Source: Hybos culiciformis
Lineage: Eukaryota > Arthropoda > Insecta > Diptera > Hybotidae
NCBI GenBank assembly: GCA_964007475.1
Contig: OZ023273.1
Coordinates: 62,816,108-62,880,107, forward strand
Direction of reading: 5' to 3'
Length of the DNA stretch: 64,000 nucleotides
The number at the start of each line of letters is the position of its first letter. The stretch's first letter is position 1. The notes beneath the pieces were generated by a model, which worked only from the letters and a program-made list of their open reading frames with translations, made no database searches and had not been told where the DNA came from. This document shows positions 23,075 through 34,100 of the stretch, one piece after another. A program made the translations under genes and the position numbers.

Positions 23075-24600
23075 TACAAAATAATTCCGATGTTTCACAT
23101 CTATCAAACGTCCCGCCGGCTTTTGTATTTTTATTGAACTTTGTATGAAAATTGATAAACTTAAACTTTATTTCAATTTATAAAATATTTATAAAATAAA
23201 ATATTTAGTAAATATTAATTTTTTATTATTAACTAATTAATATTTTATAGTTCAAATAAAATTTAGATTTTCATACTAATTTCAATGTTAATAAAAATCT
23301 TGTATAATTTTTTCAGTATTATTTTGCCAATATAAAGGCGCTATTCGGTACCAAGGCAAGTCAAGTCATCTGCCGGCGTTAGATATTTCGATACTTTGCC
23401 ATTTTGGCTATGATATTTGTTTTTTTTTTGTGTTGTAAACAACAAAAACAAAAAATTAAAATTTATAAGTAAATTAACGATACCTGTTAATTTTTTTAAA
23501 GTTTAAATAATGAGTCGACGCCGTCGCATTTTATATGATTTGATGAAAACTTAAATTTTATTTGATTTTATAAAATATTAATAAAATACTTAGAAAATAT
23601 TATTTTTTTATTATTAACTAATTAATATTTTATATTTCAAATAAAATTTAGATTTTCATACTAATTTCAATGTAAATAAATTTAAATTTTGTATATAATT
23701 TTGTCAATATAAAGGCGCTATTCGGTACCAAGTCAAGTCAAGTCAAGTCAAGTCAAGTCAAGTCAAGTCGTCTGCCGGCGTTAGATATTTCGATACTTTG
23801 CCACGGCTGACAATTGTTTTTTTTTTGTGTTGCAAAAACAACAAAAACAAAAAATTGAAATTTATAAGTATATTAACGATACCTGTTAATTTTTTTAAGT
23901 TTTCTTTTCTGTACAAAATAATTCCGATGTTTCACATCTATCAAACGTCCCGCCGGCTCTTGTATTTTTTATTGAACTTTGTATGAAAATTGATAAACTT
24001 AAATTTTATTTCAATTTATAAAATATTTATAAAATTAAATATTTAGTAAATATTAATTTTTTATTTTTAACTAATTAATATTTTATAGTTCAAATAAAAT
24101 TTAGATTTTCATACTAATTTCAATGTTAATAAAAATCTTGTATAATTTTGTCAGTATTATTTTGCCAATATAAAGGCGCTATTCGGTACCAAGGCAAGTC
24201 AAGTCGTCTGCCGGCGTTAAATATTTCGATACTTTGCCATTTTTGCTTATGATATTTCTTTTTTTTTGTGTTGCAAAAACAACAAAAACAAAAAATTTAA
24301 ATTTATAAGTATTCACTTGTTTAAATCTCCAAATAGCGACTCCAATGGCGAAAAAAGGCACATACTTATGGGTGAAAACAAATGTAAACAAAAGAGTCAT
24401 ACTTAGTTAAATATTCAAATAGTGCCCCAGTGGCGAAAAATAGCACATACTTATGGGTGAAAAAAATTTAAATAAATGGGTTGTCAAAACAGTCAATATT
24501 AACGATACCTGTTAATTTTTTTAAAGTTTAAATAATGAGTCGACGCCGTCGCATTTTATATGATTTGATAAAATGTAAACAGTCCCTTTCGCGGCAAATA
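23075..24600. repeat. Three imperfect tandem units of 400-500 bp
   Basis: Each unit has TTCCGATGTTTCACATCTAT or its neighbouring AT-rich tract, then AAAGGCGCTATTCGGTACCA, GTCTGCCGGCGTTAGATATT, TTAACGATACCTGTTAATTT and, in two units, GAGTCGACGCCGTCGCATTT. Unit 2 carries an (AAGTC)8 run at 23730-23769. A further small tandem pair around ACATACTTATGGGTGAAAA is at 24350-24455. Copy at about 33961-35491. Confidence 0.75.
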
Positions 24601-25677
24601 AACAGTCCCTCTCGCGGCAAATAGTAATAGTTTTTTATTGAACGTTGTATGAAAATTGATAAACTTAGAGTCACCATTTCTAAATTGAGGACGTAATTTT
24701 CTGCATTCGGTATAATCTGCTAAAATCAACTACTTATAAAATAATATTTGGCTGACTGAAATCAAAAACTTATAATAATACGTGACCGACCGAATTTTCT
24801 TAACCATTTTTGCCGCTTTTTTCTTTTCTATACAATTTTAGTTTTTGAATTCACCTACAAATTTAGTTTGTTATGGGAAATTTAAAATTTCCCTTTGCAG
24901 AATTTTAAGAAGTAAAATTGAATTTGTGAACAGCTTTAGGACAAAATTATTTCATTTTTTTAAATAACAGCAGTAAAATATTAAATCCGATTTCAATTTT
25001 TTCAATAATCACTAATAAGTGAATAGACTCTTAGTTTTAGCTTTTTGAATTTTCGATGTCAAAAAAGATCTTCGAAATTCGAAAGAACAGTCTAAAATTG
25101 CTCCTTAAAAAAGGTTTCTTTAAATGAAAAAAATGCAAAATTAGAGAAAACTGGGAAAAGTAGAAAAAAGTTTCTTTTTAAATTAATAAAATTTTGAATT
25201 GATAAAAAATGAAAATTACTTATATGTACGCTAAGGAACTACGTTCCAAACTGGTGTCCCATGACAGCTCTTTTTTTCATTTTTCTTTTTTAAAATTTTG
25301 TAAGTACTTACTCCTTAAATAGTAAAAACTGCATCAAATAGGAAGAAACTTTGCTTTATACTATATCTAATATCGATAATTAATTAAAAAGTATGATTGT
25401 TCAATTATTGTTCGTCTTACCATATTTAGAGAAAGTCTAATTTTTCTTTGAACATATAAAATCAGTGTTGAACAGTGTTGTTCTTTTGTGAAACAAGTTT
25501 TAATCAAAATATAAACAATAATTAAAGTATGTATTTAAAAAAAAAAACATATTCATTCATTGGACATTACTTTAGTGACAATCAAACACATAGCAGGTAT
25601 TTCTTTTTCAAGAGGAAACTTTCAAATTCGTAAAAAATTCATACCCTTTTTTTATCAACGTTAAGAAAAAAAAAACA

Positions 25678-27675
25678 ATGTTAAAGCTAACACTTATATG
25701 TTTAGTTGTACTAGCCAAACAAATTTATTGCGTTGTTATTGATTCAGTAGATGAATTAGAAAATCAGCACAAAGGATTAACGAATATCAGTGAAGGTTTT
25801 TCATCTGATCTTATTGAAGCATTGGCAGATCAAGATAAAATTGGATTGCGCACACGTCGCATAGGATATGGTGGTTTGCGACGTTTATCTACAGGCAGTA
25901 TATTTGGTTCGAAAATATTTGACAGCGCCAGTTCGGAAATGATCTTCAGATTGCATGATTCAAATGCTAAGACAACACTGATGAGTTTGGGTGACGATAA
26001 TACAACATATAAAAGTCATCTAATTTTGAGGCCAGATCTTGAAGAGATTGAATTTTCATTGTCATATAATCCACTTAAAATAACCGAAAACTTGATGTTT
26101 GTAAATGCAAAGGTAAAAATAAGAACGCGAAAAAAATTCTTTTCCCTTAAATTAAATTCTAAATTTTTATAAAAAATATTTTCGTTGTGCTTTTTAATTA
26201 ATTTTCAATTATAGAAAAAATTAATTAGTTTTACTATGTAGTTACTATTTTTCACGAATTAAATGGATTAAGATTTCGTACACGAAGAAAGCACATAATT
26301 ATTATAAATAACTAAAACTATTTAATATTAAAGAACGTAGATTTTATTTTTTTTTTACATTTCAAAAAAGTTGAATTGTGATAACAAGTGCACTGTCAAA
26401 CAGTTTTGACTTTTTGACTTTTTTTCTAATGATAAAGAGAAATATGTAAAGAAATTAATAAATTTTATTCACTAGAGACTAGTAGAGCATACTACATACT
26501 AAGTAGCAATAGAGAAAGAGTGCTTTGAATTGTTAAAATGTACTGAAATTTATATCAAAGAATCTACAAACAGACCCCTAGTTAACTTCTATCATAGATT
26601 AAGAATACACATATTCTTAATCTATGCTTCTATAAACAAAAAATATAATATAATAAATTTAACTTCTTTTAGCCCACCAAGCGAACATTTCAAATATAGC
26701 ATATAACATATTTTTAGTTCAAATTGAAACGGTTTTAATATTAAATTTTATAGCGAAAAAGGTTAAATGATTTACAACAATTTATTCGAAATTTATGTCT
26801 TATTTATTTAGTTTTTTTTTACAAGAAAAAGAACTCTAATTATTAACAATAAAAAAAGATTCTTTCTAGGATAATTATGTAAATTTATAATTAAGCTTTC
26901 AGAAGAAATATGGCATAAATTAGCTTTCACAATACATAAAGGAAAAGCCAAAACATATATGGATTGTAAACAGCTGGAGCTAAAATCAGGCAATAATAAA
27001 TTTCCCTTGTTTTTTCATATGGACAATGATGATATGCCATTTAAATTTGGAGATGGAGATGGTGCCAACGATGAACTGGAGGTAAGAAATATTGAATCAA
27101 AACAAAGACTTATCCATAATCTATCTATAATATATTAAATGAAGTTGATAAAATTTATGTGCGGAATGAGCTCGAAAACTATTGTATAGATCCGAAGCGG
27201 TTATCTCCTGGGTTTTTTACACTAAGTAGATGGTGTTTAAGCGAGGTTTTTCTGGAATTTGTCGTTCTTGTCCGGCTGGGGTTGATTGCTATCAAACAAA
27301 GTCAGCAAAAAATATTTCGTGCTAAAATAATTTATATATAACTGAATAAATAATTGAATGAAAGTTGCGTTAGAATAAAAATTCCTCCAATACCCTGGAT
27401 GAGGCTGGCCAAGCCGCTAGTTTATGAATAAAACATTAAATATTATATATATATATTTGATAATTTGTTTTATGACGACTCGATTTACAGACGATCAACA
27501 ATAATTTTTTGAAATTCCACTTTTATTATGTTAAATTTGTTAGCCGAACTCATATTTTAATTATTGTAATAAAATATTTTAATTTTTTCAGTTTGATTTA
27601 CATTCAATTAAATTTCATGCCAATCATATTCGGAAGATGAAGATTCATTGTGACGATGTACCAAAAAATTTATAA
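25678..27675 (+). CDS. TSPN-like secreted protein, gene D, one domain (left copy)
   Basis: Three phase-0 exons: 25678-26112, 26896-27081 and 27592-27675, giving 234 residues. The signal peptide MLKLTLICLVVLAKQIYC is followed by an acidic/neutral stretch and then a basic insert, RTRRIGYGGLRRLSTGS, found in no other member. Domain strands follow: SEMIFRL, MSLGDDNTTYKSHLILRPD. Exon 2 is LSEEIWHKLAFTIHKGKAKT then YMDC; the usual DG before W is replaced by EEI. Exon 3 is FDLHSIKFHANHIRKMKIHC, ending DDVPKNL. The exon-2 acceptor (ATTAAG) has almost no pyrimidine tract and is chosen for phase and homology. AATAAA is at 27678-27683. The basic run could be a cleavage or glycan-binding site (inference). 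Identical gene at 36569-38569. Confidence 0.8.
26593..26626. repeat. Solo CATAGATTAAGAATA hairpin in gene D intron 1
   Basis: CATAGATTAAGAATA directly faces TATTCTTAATCTATG. These are the same ends as the MITE at 2933-3154, so it may be a deletion product of that family. Copy at about 37484-37517. Confidence 0.6.
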
Positions 27676-29757
27676 AAAATAAAAGAAATTATTATGTCAT
27701 TTATTGTATTAGTTATATACAAGAACATAATGTAACTTTTATTGACTTGTTATAGTATGTATTAATGTGTGTATGTATAGTAAATAATTATAACTCTAAG
27801 GGCCGTTTGCACCGATTAAACTTAAATATTTAAGTTTTGCTTAAGTATCAAAGTAACACTTAACTACAAGTAGTTAAGTGTTACTTTGATACTTAAGCAA
27901 AACTTAAATATTTAAGTTTAATCGGTGCAAACGGCCCTAAATAATGTATTAAGAAATTTTTGTATCGCATGACTTTTTTGATTTTTCGCTTCAGTTTTTT
28001 GAATTTTTAATTAAAATATAAAAGAGAAACTGCGAAACAGTTTCGACTTTTTTTTATTCGTAAGATAAGTATTTGAAAAATTAAATTTAAACATATCTAG
28101 TTTATATTTAAGTGCTTATATAATATATATTTATATAAATGTAATGTATTGTACTTATATCAATATCTATATAATACAAATAGTTGGTTCCGAATTAAGT
28201 TAAAATTCTACAATATTAAATTTATCAACTACAATTTTGCTTCAAACTTTTCCTTGAATTATTATTATATTGCTGCTCAGTTTTTTAGTGGTTCATAACA
28301 ACTTAACATACTGTTTCTATTTTGAAATATTTTAAGATATTTTATTTTTGAATATCATATTTCCTTCAAATTTGAGTACCTTAACCTCATTTTATGTATA
28401 CCCTTCCATGAATATAGGTCGATTTAGTTTGTTAACCCTCTTCCGATTTATACTTAAAATTTTTGACGCTGCCACAATAAAAAAAAAACGAAAAGCTTCG
28501 AAGATCTTACAAAAAAATATTAATGGACGCCGCAAGTAAACAAAACATCTACCAGTTAGAAAGAATTGCTCATAAGACATTGACTGTTTCTATTCCATTT
28601 TAAAACACAATTTTACTAGCAGAATGTATGATTCTATTATTGCATTAATTAACAAAGCTGCTGTATTTAACAAATTAAAAAAAAAAAAACAAATAATGAA
28701 TTAATCATTATATGTGATAATAATCAAAATATTAATAAGGTAGGTAACTTAGTGACTTTCCAAGTTTTTTCATTATAAACTTTCAGTTAAAATTCGTAAG
28801 TAATACAGTTGATTGGTGTGATTTTAAAAAGCCAACAATCCGAATTTTATTTTAGATAGATCATGATTTTATAATAAAATAAAACTATAAGTTTCCAGCC
28901 TTTTTCAAACATTTTTTTTCTGATTTTGATAAATTTTTCTTTCAATTATAATTACAAAAACTATAAAATTATTTTACAGCGGTAGGTAGGTATTTTGTTG
29001 CAATGTTGCATAAAATTTAACGGAAAATTTCATTTCATGTTGAAAGTTCTGCATAATACCAAAAAGTATTAGAATTATAGAGGTAGAGGTTTAAGTCCCA
29101 TACAAAAAATACAAATTTAAAAATGGTACAAAAAGTCTTTGGACTGAAACCTCTATAATACACATACTCTTTCATCATACATATAATTTCAATTATATTA
29201 CATAATTTCAGAATATTATCCCACGAAAAAATAGTTCCCTCATAGAAATATGTATACATTTAAAATTTTTTGAAAAAAAAAAAAAATATTTAATAATGTT
29301 ATCGAAATTTTCACACAAGGGTTTTTACCTCCATTTTCCCATTACTACAAAATATCATTTTGTAAAAAAAAAATAATTTTTAAAATAAGATTGAAAATCA
29401 ACAAGTTGTTTAGAATTAAGACTATCCTTATCTCTTAGCTTATAGTAAATTTTTGTAATAATACTTTAAAATCATGGAAATAAATATATATTGAATTGAA
29501 TTGAATAATGTTATTCTATATAAATTACTAGAATTTTTACCCTACATTCTTTAATTTTAAGAAATTTTTTGCGAAATAATTTCACTTCAAATATTTACTT
29601 TCGCTTTTTATTGAAGTTTTCTTTTCAATTAAATTAATTATATAAAAAAAATTCAAAATCTTAGTAAAATCGTAAACTTCAAAAGATAAAAAAAAAAAAA
29701 AAAACGGAAAACTTAAAATTGACAAGCACAATAAAAAAAAATATTTAAAAAATAAAA
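27676..29757. other. Intergenic between genes D and E
   Basis: It contains the MITE at 27800-27937. The remaining 1.8 kb is AT-rich with no frame I can support. A TATATAAAT at 29517-29525 lies 230 bp before gene E and could be its TATA box. The copy of this interval is 38570-40651. Confidence 0.5.
27800..27937. mobile_element. PIF/Harbinger-like MITE, TAA target duplication
   Basis: An almost perfect 138-bp hairpin whose ends read GGGCCGTTTGCACCGATTAA. TAA lies at 27797-27799 and 27938-27940. The GGG-C start and 3-bp TAA duplication fit PIF/Harbinger. Its intactness suggests a recent insertion. The second copy, 38694-38831, belongs to the duplicated segment. Confidence 0.82.
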
Positions 29758-30965
29758 ATGCAAAATTTTAGTTCAGTGCTTGTAATTATTTTAATTAATT
29801 TTGTAATTTTAACTGAAGCAACTAAATTTGATTTTCTTGAGAGCTCCAATCAAGTTGTTTATCCCATTGTTGATGATAAAGGTTCATTTTTTCGAATTAA
29901 TTCATCTATTATTGAAAAATTTGAAACTGATGTGGTATTGCATCCTCGTAATTCATTTGAAAACTTCATAATTGAATATATTTTCCGTATATGCAGTGAA
30001 ATAGATGAAATAAATGATATAATAATTTTGTTCCAAATCGATTCAAATTTAACTCTAAAATATTCAGAAACGAATAATTTATTGAATTTTTCAGTGAACG
30101 GAGTTCAGATCGCCTTTAAAAGTCCAAGAGTAGGTATTTACAAAAAATATTATGAGACATGTATTTAAACAACCCTTCCAATCATAGATTAAGTGACGTT
30201 AGATATAAAAAAATCCGCTGAAATTATCAACTTAGTTTCAAAAAAAAAATAATTAATTTATTATATTATATTTTATGATAATAATGTTTTTTGACTTTTT
30301 TAAGCTTGCAGATGGCGTTTGGCATAAACTTCAAATAGCGTATTCAGATAATTTACCAAAAATTTGGTTAGATTGCGAATTGTTAAAATTTCAAGCTAAG
30401 AATGGAGAGTTTTTTAATACAAAATTTGGAAAAGAAATAACCATAAATATTGCAAAAACAGAAGGAGATTTATCAAATTGTGTAAGTTTTTTTTTTTACA
30501 AATTTTATTAACTAATAAATATATATTCTTAAATTCTAGTTTGATATCGAACAATTAATAATTCGTAGTGGACCACGTCAAATTGTTAAGATATTTTGTA
30601 TAGATATTCCAGGGCGATTTTTGATAACAGAATTGCAAGTTAATTCTATTGAGATAGATCTAATGGCGGCATTTGGTATAGTTAACAATCATGATGAAAT
30701 GTATCGCTTAAACTTAGTCCATTATAAATTTAATGGATCCTTGGAAACTCAATTAAAACTTCCACACCAGTTTGTTTCAAATAAACTAAAAAATTTAGTT
30801 TTTGAATCTGTCATTCGAATAAGTGAACATATTGGACGAGAACAAATTGAAATAAAATTGCTTGAAATGAGAGATTTGATCTATAATAGGTCATTAAATT
30901 TTGGAATAGTTGTCAAAGAACCAAACTCAATAACAATTGTTAAACATAACTGGAAAAAAAACACA
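29758..30965 (+). CDS. TSPN-like secreted protein, gene E, cut by gap (left copy)
   Basis: Exons 29758-30129, 30305-30481 and the first 426 bases of exon 3 (30540-30965), which runs into the N gap. Every base present matches the intact copy at 40652-42783, which shows the full five-exon structure. The truncation is therefore an assembly edge, not a mutation. Any protein spanning the Ns would be artificial. Confidence 0.85.
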
Positions 30966-31165
30966 NNNNNNNNNNNNNNNNNNNNNNNNNNNNNNNNNNN
31001 NNNNNNNNNNNNNNNNNNNNNNNNNNNNNNNNNNNNNNNNNNNNNNNNNNNNNNNNNNNNNNNNNNNNNNNNNNNNNNNNNNNNNNNNNNNNNNNNNNNN
31101 NNNNNNNNNNNNNNNNNNNNNNNNNNNNNNNNNNNNNNNNNNNNNNNNNNNNNNNNNNNNNNNNN
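30966..31165. other. 200-N assembly gap
   Basis: Exactly 200 N, a round placeholder size used by scaffolding programs rather than a measured distance. It is flanked on both sides by the same 10.7-kb sequence. Confidence 0.99.
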
Positions 31166-34100
31166 AGCGCTACGTGCAAACTAACATTATTTAATCTTCT
31201 GTATTCTTTAAATTCAAAATAAAATTTTAAATTTATAACTTTCCCAAACAATAAATAAATTTTAATGAATAACAAGCCTTGTTTATTACCTGGTGTTTAT
31301 ACTGGGATGAAGATAAGTTAAATGTAAAAGTGAAATTTTATTATTTTATTAATTATCAATTTATTATGAATCTTCTCTACTGGCACGATTTAAATCAGAA
31401 GGTAGTTAACTGAATAGTCAAATTAGACACAAAGAAGTTTTTTGTGAAAATTTATGATTAGGGGGTTTTAGATTTTTGTTTGCAAAAAAATTTGAAAAAA
31501 AGAACAATAATTAAATAATTAACATATTTTAAAACCTTTACAAAACCAAAAGCTTGTAAATAGTGTTATTTCATTTTCAACTAATAAATTTACGTGTAAC
31601 AAGTTTTTTTTACATGGGACATCATTGAACTGTCAAGACTGTATGACTTAGACTTTGTTTTAAAATCATTCAACTTTTGTTTTAAGCATTAAAAAAATAT
31701 TTGGGAAAATATATTTTTTAATTGAAACGTAGCAGACACCTAACTTAATGAAAGTATGATAATAAAAATATGATAAGAATAAAAAATGTTCATTAAAATT
31801 GGCATAAATTATTTTGAAATAAAAACTTCAGCAGTACAAAATGATAAGTGGAATTCTAGAATTATAATTGAAGTGAATCAGTAATTGGCAATAAGACTTC
31901 CAAGAATTTAGAATACTGTTTGATTTTCATTCTAAAATAATTTTGAAGAAATATTTTTTTAGATTAAGAAAGACAAAAATATTTTATTTAAAAAGCTTAA
32001 ATTGCAATCTAAAAAAACTAAAAAGTTTTTATTTTCATTTTGTTGTTTGAAAAACAAAAACAAAAACATTTTATGCAAATAATAAAAAGTAATGTTTACT
32101 TAAAAAGGAGAACAGTATTAGAGTCCGTTTTTCGGTTTAAAATAATTTCACGATGGTTGAATTTTTTTTTTTTTAATTTGTATAATCAATTCGAATCATA
32201 ATGTGAACTTAAACTGTAACTCGAACTTTGTAGTAAAGTTTTCATAAAATATATTTCAGAAAATAAACAAAATAGTTTTATACTTATTACATGAATGAAA
32301 ATAAATTTAAATAAAACTGTTTTTCATATGAAGTCAGGTAAAAGTTGTATATTATCTGTTCCTCATCTTGTGTTTTTCAAGCACTATTAAACACTAACAT
32401 ACCACTAAATTATTACCAAACTTGTTTAGAAACCTAAAAAAGTTGAATATTTTGCTGAAACTTTTTTTTTAATCAAAATATCTTGCGCGACTATTAAGTA
32501 CTTATTTTTATTCTTATATTTGTTCGAACATTTTCAGGAAAAGGAATTAATAACATAAAAATCATATGCATACATACATTTTTTGATTGTGTCTTGCAGT
32601 GTATTCTGTTTTAAAAGCAAAAGTAATTTATAATCTGGAATCATAGCATGTAAAATAATGATAAAATAAAATTTGAATAATAAGAAATTAAAAACACCGT
32701 GTTACAAAGCTAAATAATACCAAAGAAAATAATTATTTATTTTTGTAAGTAGCTAATTTTAAATTTATTCGTAAATCGGTAAATAAATAATGTAGCCATA
32801 AAAAAAAAGTTAAGTGGACTAAGGGAACCGGTAATTAATAAAAAGGAGATTCAAAAATATATTTTTGTAATATTTAAACATTTTAAAAATTTGATAAATT
32901 TTTTCACGATTAAAATGTTTGTTGTATATAATTCTATAAATAATGTAATTTGTTGTAACAGCACGAAAAGTATTATAGAGTTTTTTGAATTTATTGAATT
33001 TTTTGAATTATTTGTTGTCACAGTTAAATTTGCTTCTGATGTGTTAATAAGTTAAGTTCTTATTTTGAAATTGTTTTGCAAACGCAACTGAATTTTTAGA
33101 AATTTACACAAAATAAGTAACCTTTTATTAACAACGGCACAATCGTCGTAGAAATTGAAGAATTGAAAGAAAAATACTGCTGAAAGATATACATGACACT
33201 AAATTTTAAAAATCTAAATGTATATACCTAATGCCTATTTTTCTTCACCTAAATTGTTAACAAAATTATAATTATTATACATAAATTACATAACATTGTA
33301 CAACCTCCAAATATTTACCACCTCTCGACTGTATCTTTGACTCATTAGAGTCCGGAATGATGAAGGTTATGGGCCAATGTTCTTCAAAAAGTTAAGCGAT
33401 AATAGATCAGCTTCATAACAGACACATTAACATGGCCTTGTTTGACAGTAATATATGCGTATTTTAGACCAAAATCGAAAGTGATCTATGTAGCAAATGT
33501 GAAGACTCTAAGGCTAAGCCAAGCTCTTTTCGAGGTAACTATTTGTTTTTGGAACGTAGTTCCTTATTCTACGCTCTTATGGAAAAATTTATTAAAAATT
33601 TGAACACTTTAGTGTCAGTACAAAGTGTCGGTACACACGCCGACGCGATCATAGATTTTGAGCGAGCAATGATTTTTTTTTTAGCAGCAGTTCCAAAAAA
33701 TTTTGAAAATATCGCTGCTAAGCCGCAGCGACCAAAAATATGATCGCGTCGGCGTCTGTCGGTACATGATAAACAAAAAAAAAAGTTAAAAAAAATTAAT
33801 ATATTTTTATTATATTTTTTTAGGTATTTTAATAAATATTGTGTTCTTTGGTTTGCATTAATAATTAATAGAAATAAAACAAAAAGAATAGTAAACATCC
33901 AATGAAATTTATAAAATTAAAATCCAAAATTCTATCAAAGTTATCTATCAACATTATCTGTACAAAATAATTCCGATGTTTCACATCTATCAAACGTCCC
34001 GCCGGCTTTTGTATTTTTATTGAACTTTGTATGAAAATTGATAAACTTAAACTTTATTTCAATTTATAAAATATTTATAAAATAAAATATTTAGTAAATA

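Larger units (their letters stand above)
22662..25250. mobile_element. Possible composite element bounded by GGAACGTAGTTCC
   Basis: TTTGGAACGTAGTTCCTTA at 22662-22680 is repeated inverted (TAAGGAACTACGTTCCAAA) at 25232-25250. The word is itself nearly palindromic. Between the two lie a hairpin and three tandem units. No transposase is present, and no target duplication was found, so the outer boundaries are uncertain. Confidence 0.4.
20300..25677. other. Intergenic between genes C and D
   Basis: No gene is recognised. 20300-22650 is AT-rich without visible structure. 22662-25250 is bracketed by an inverted 19-mer and contains a hairpin and tandem repeats, listed separately. 25250-25677 leads to gene D, with a TATA-like ATATAAAA at about 25454-25460. 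The copy of this interval is 31185-36568. Confidence 0.55.
20281..30965 (+). repeat. Left copy of a 10.7-kb near-identical duplication
   Basis: Matches 31166-41859 almost base for base. The offset drifts only at low-complexity places: +1 near 20330, +5 at an (AAGTC)n run (8 copies against 9), and +3 at a TA-rich microsatellite near 27450. The left copy ends exactly at the N gap, inside exon 3 of gene E. This is best explained as an assembly overlap or haplotype duplication. Confidence 0.92.

Noticed and set aside
30621..31275. Open frames running across the N gap
   Set aside because: The unknown bases have no stop codons by definition; the joined peptides are artificial.
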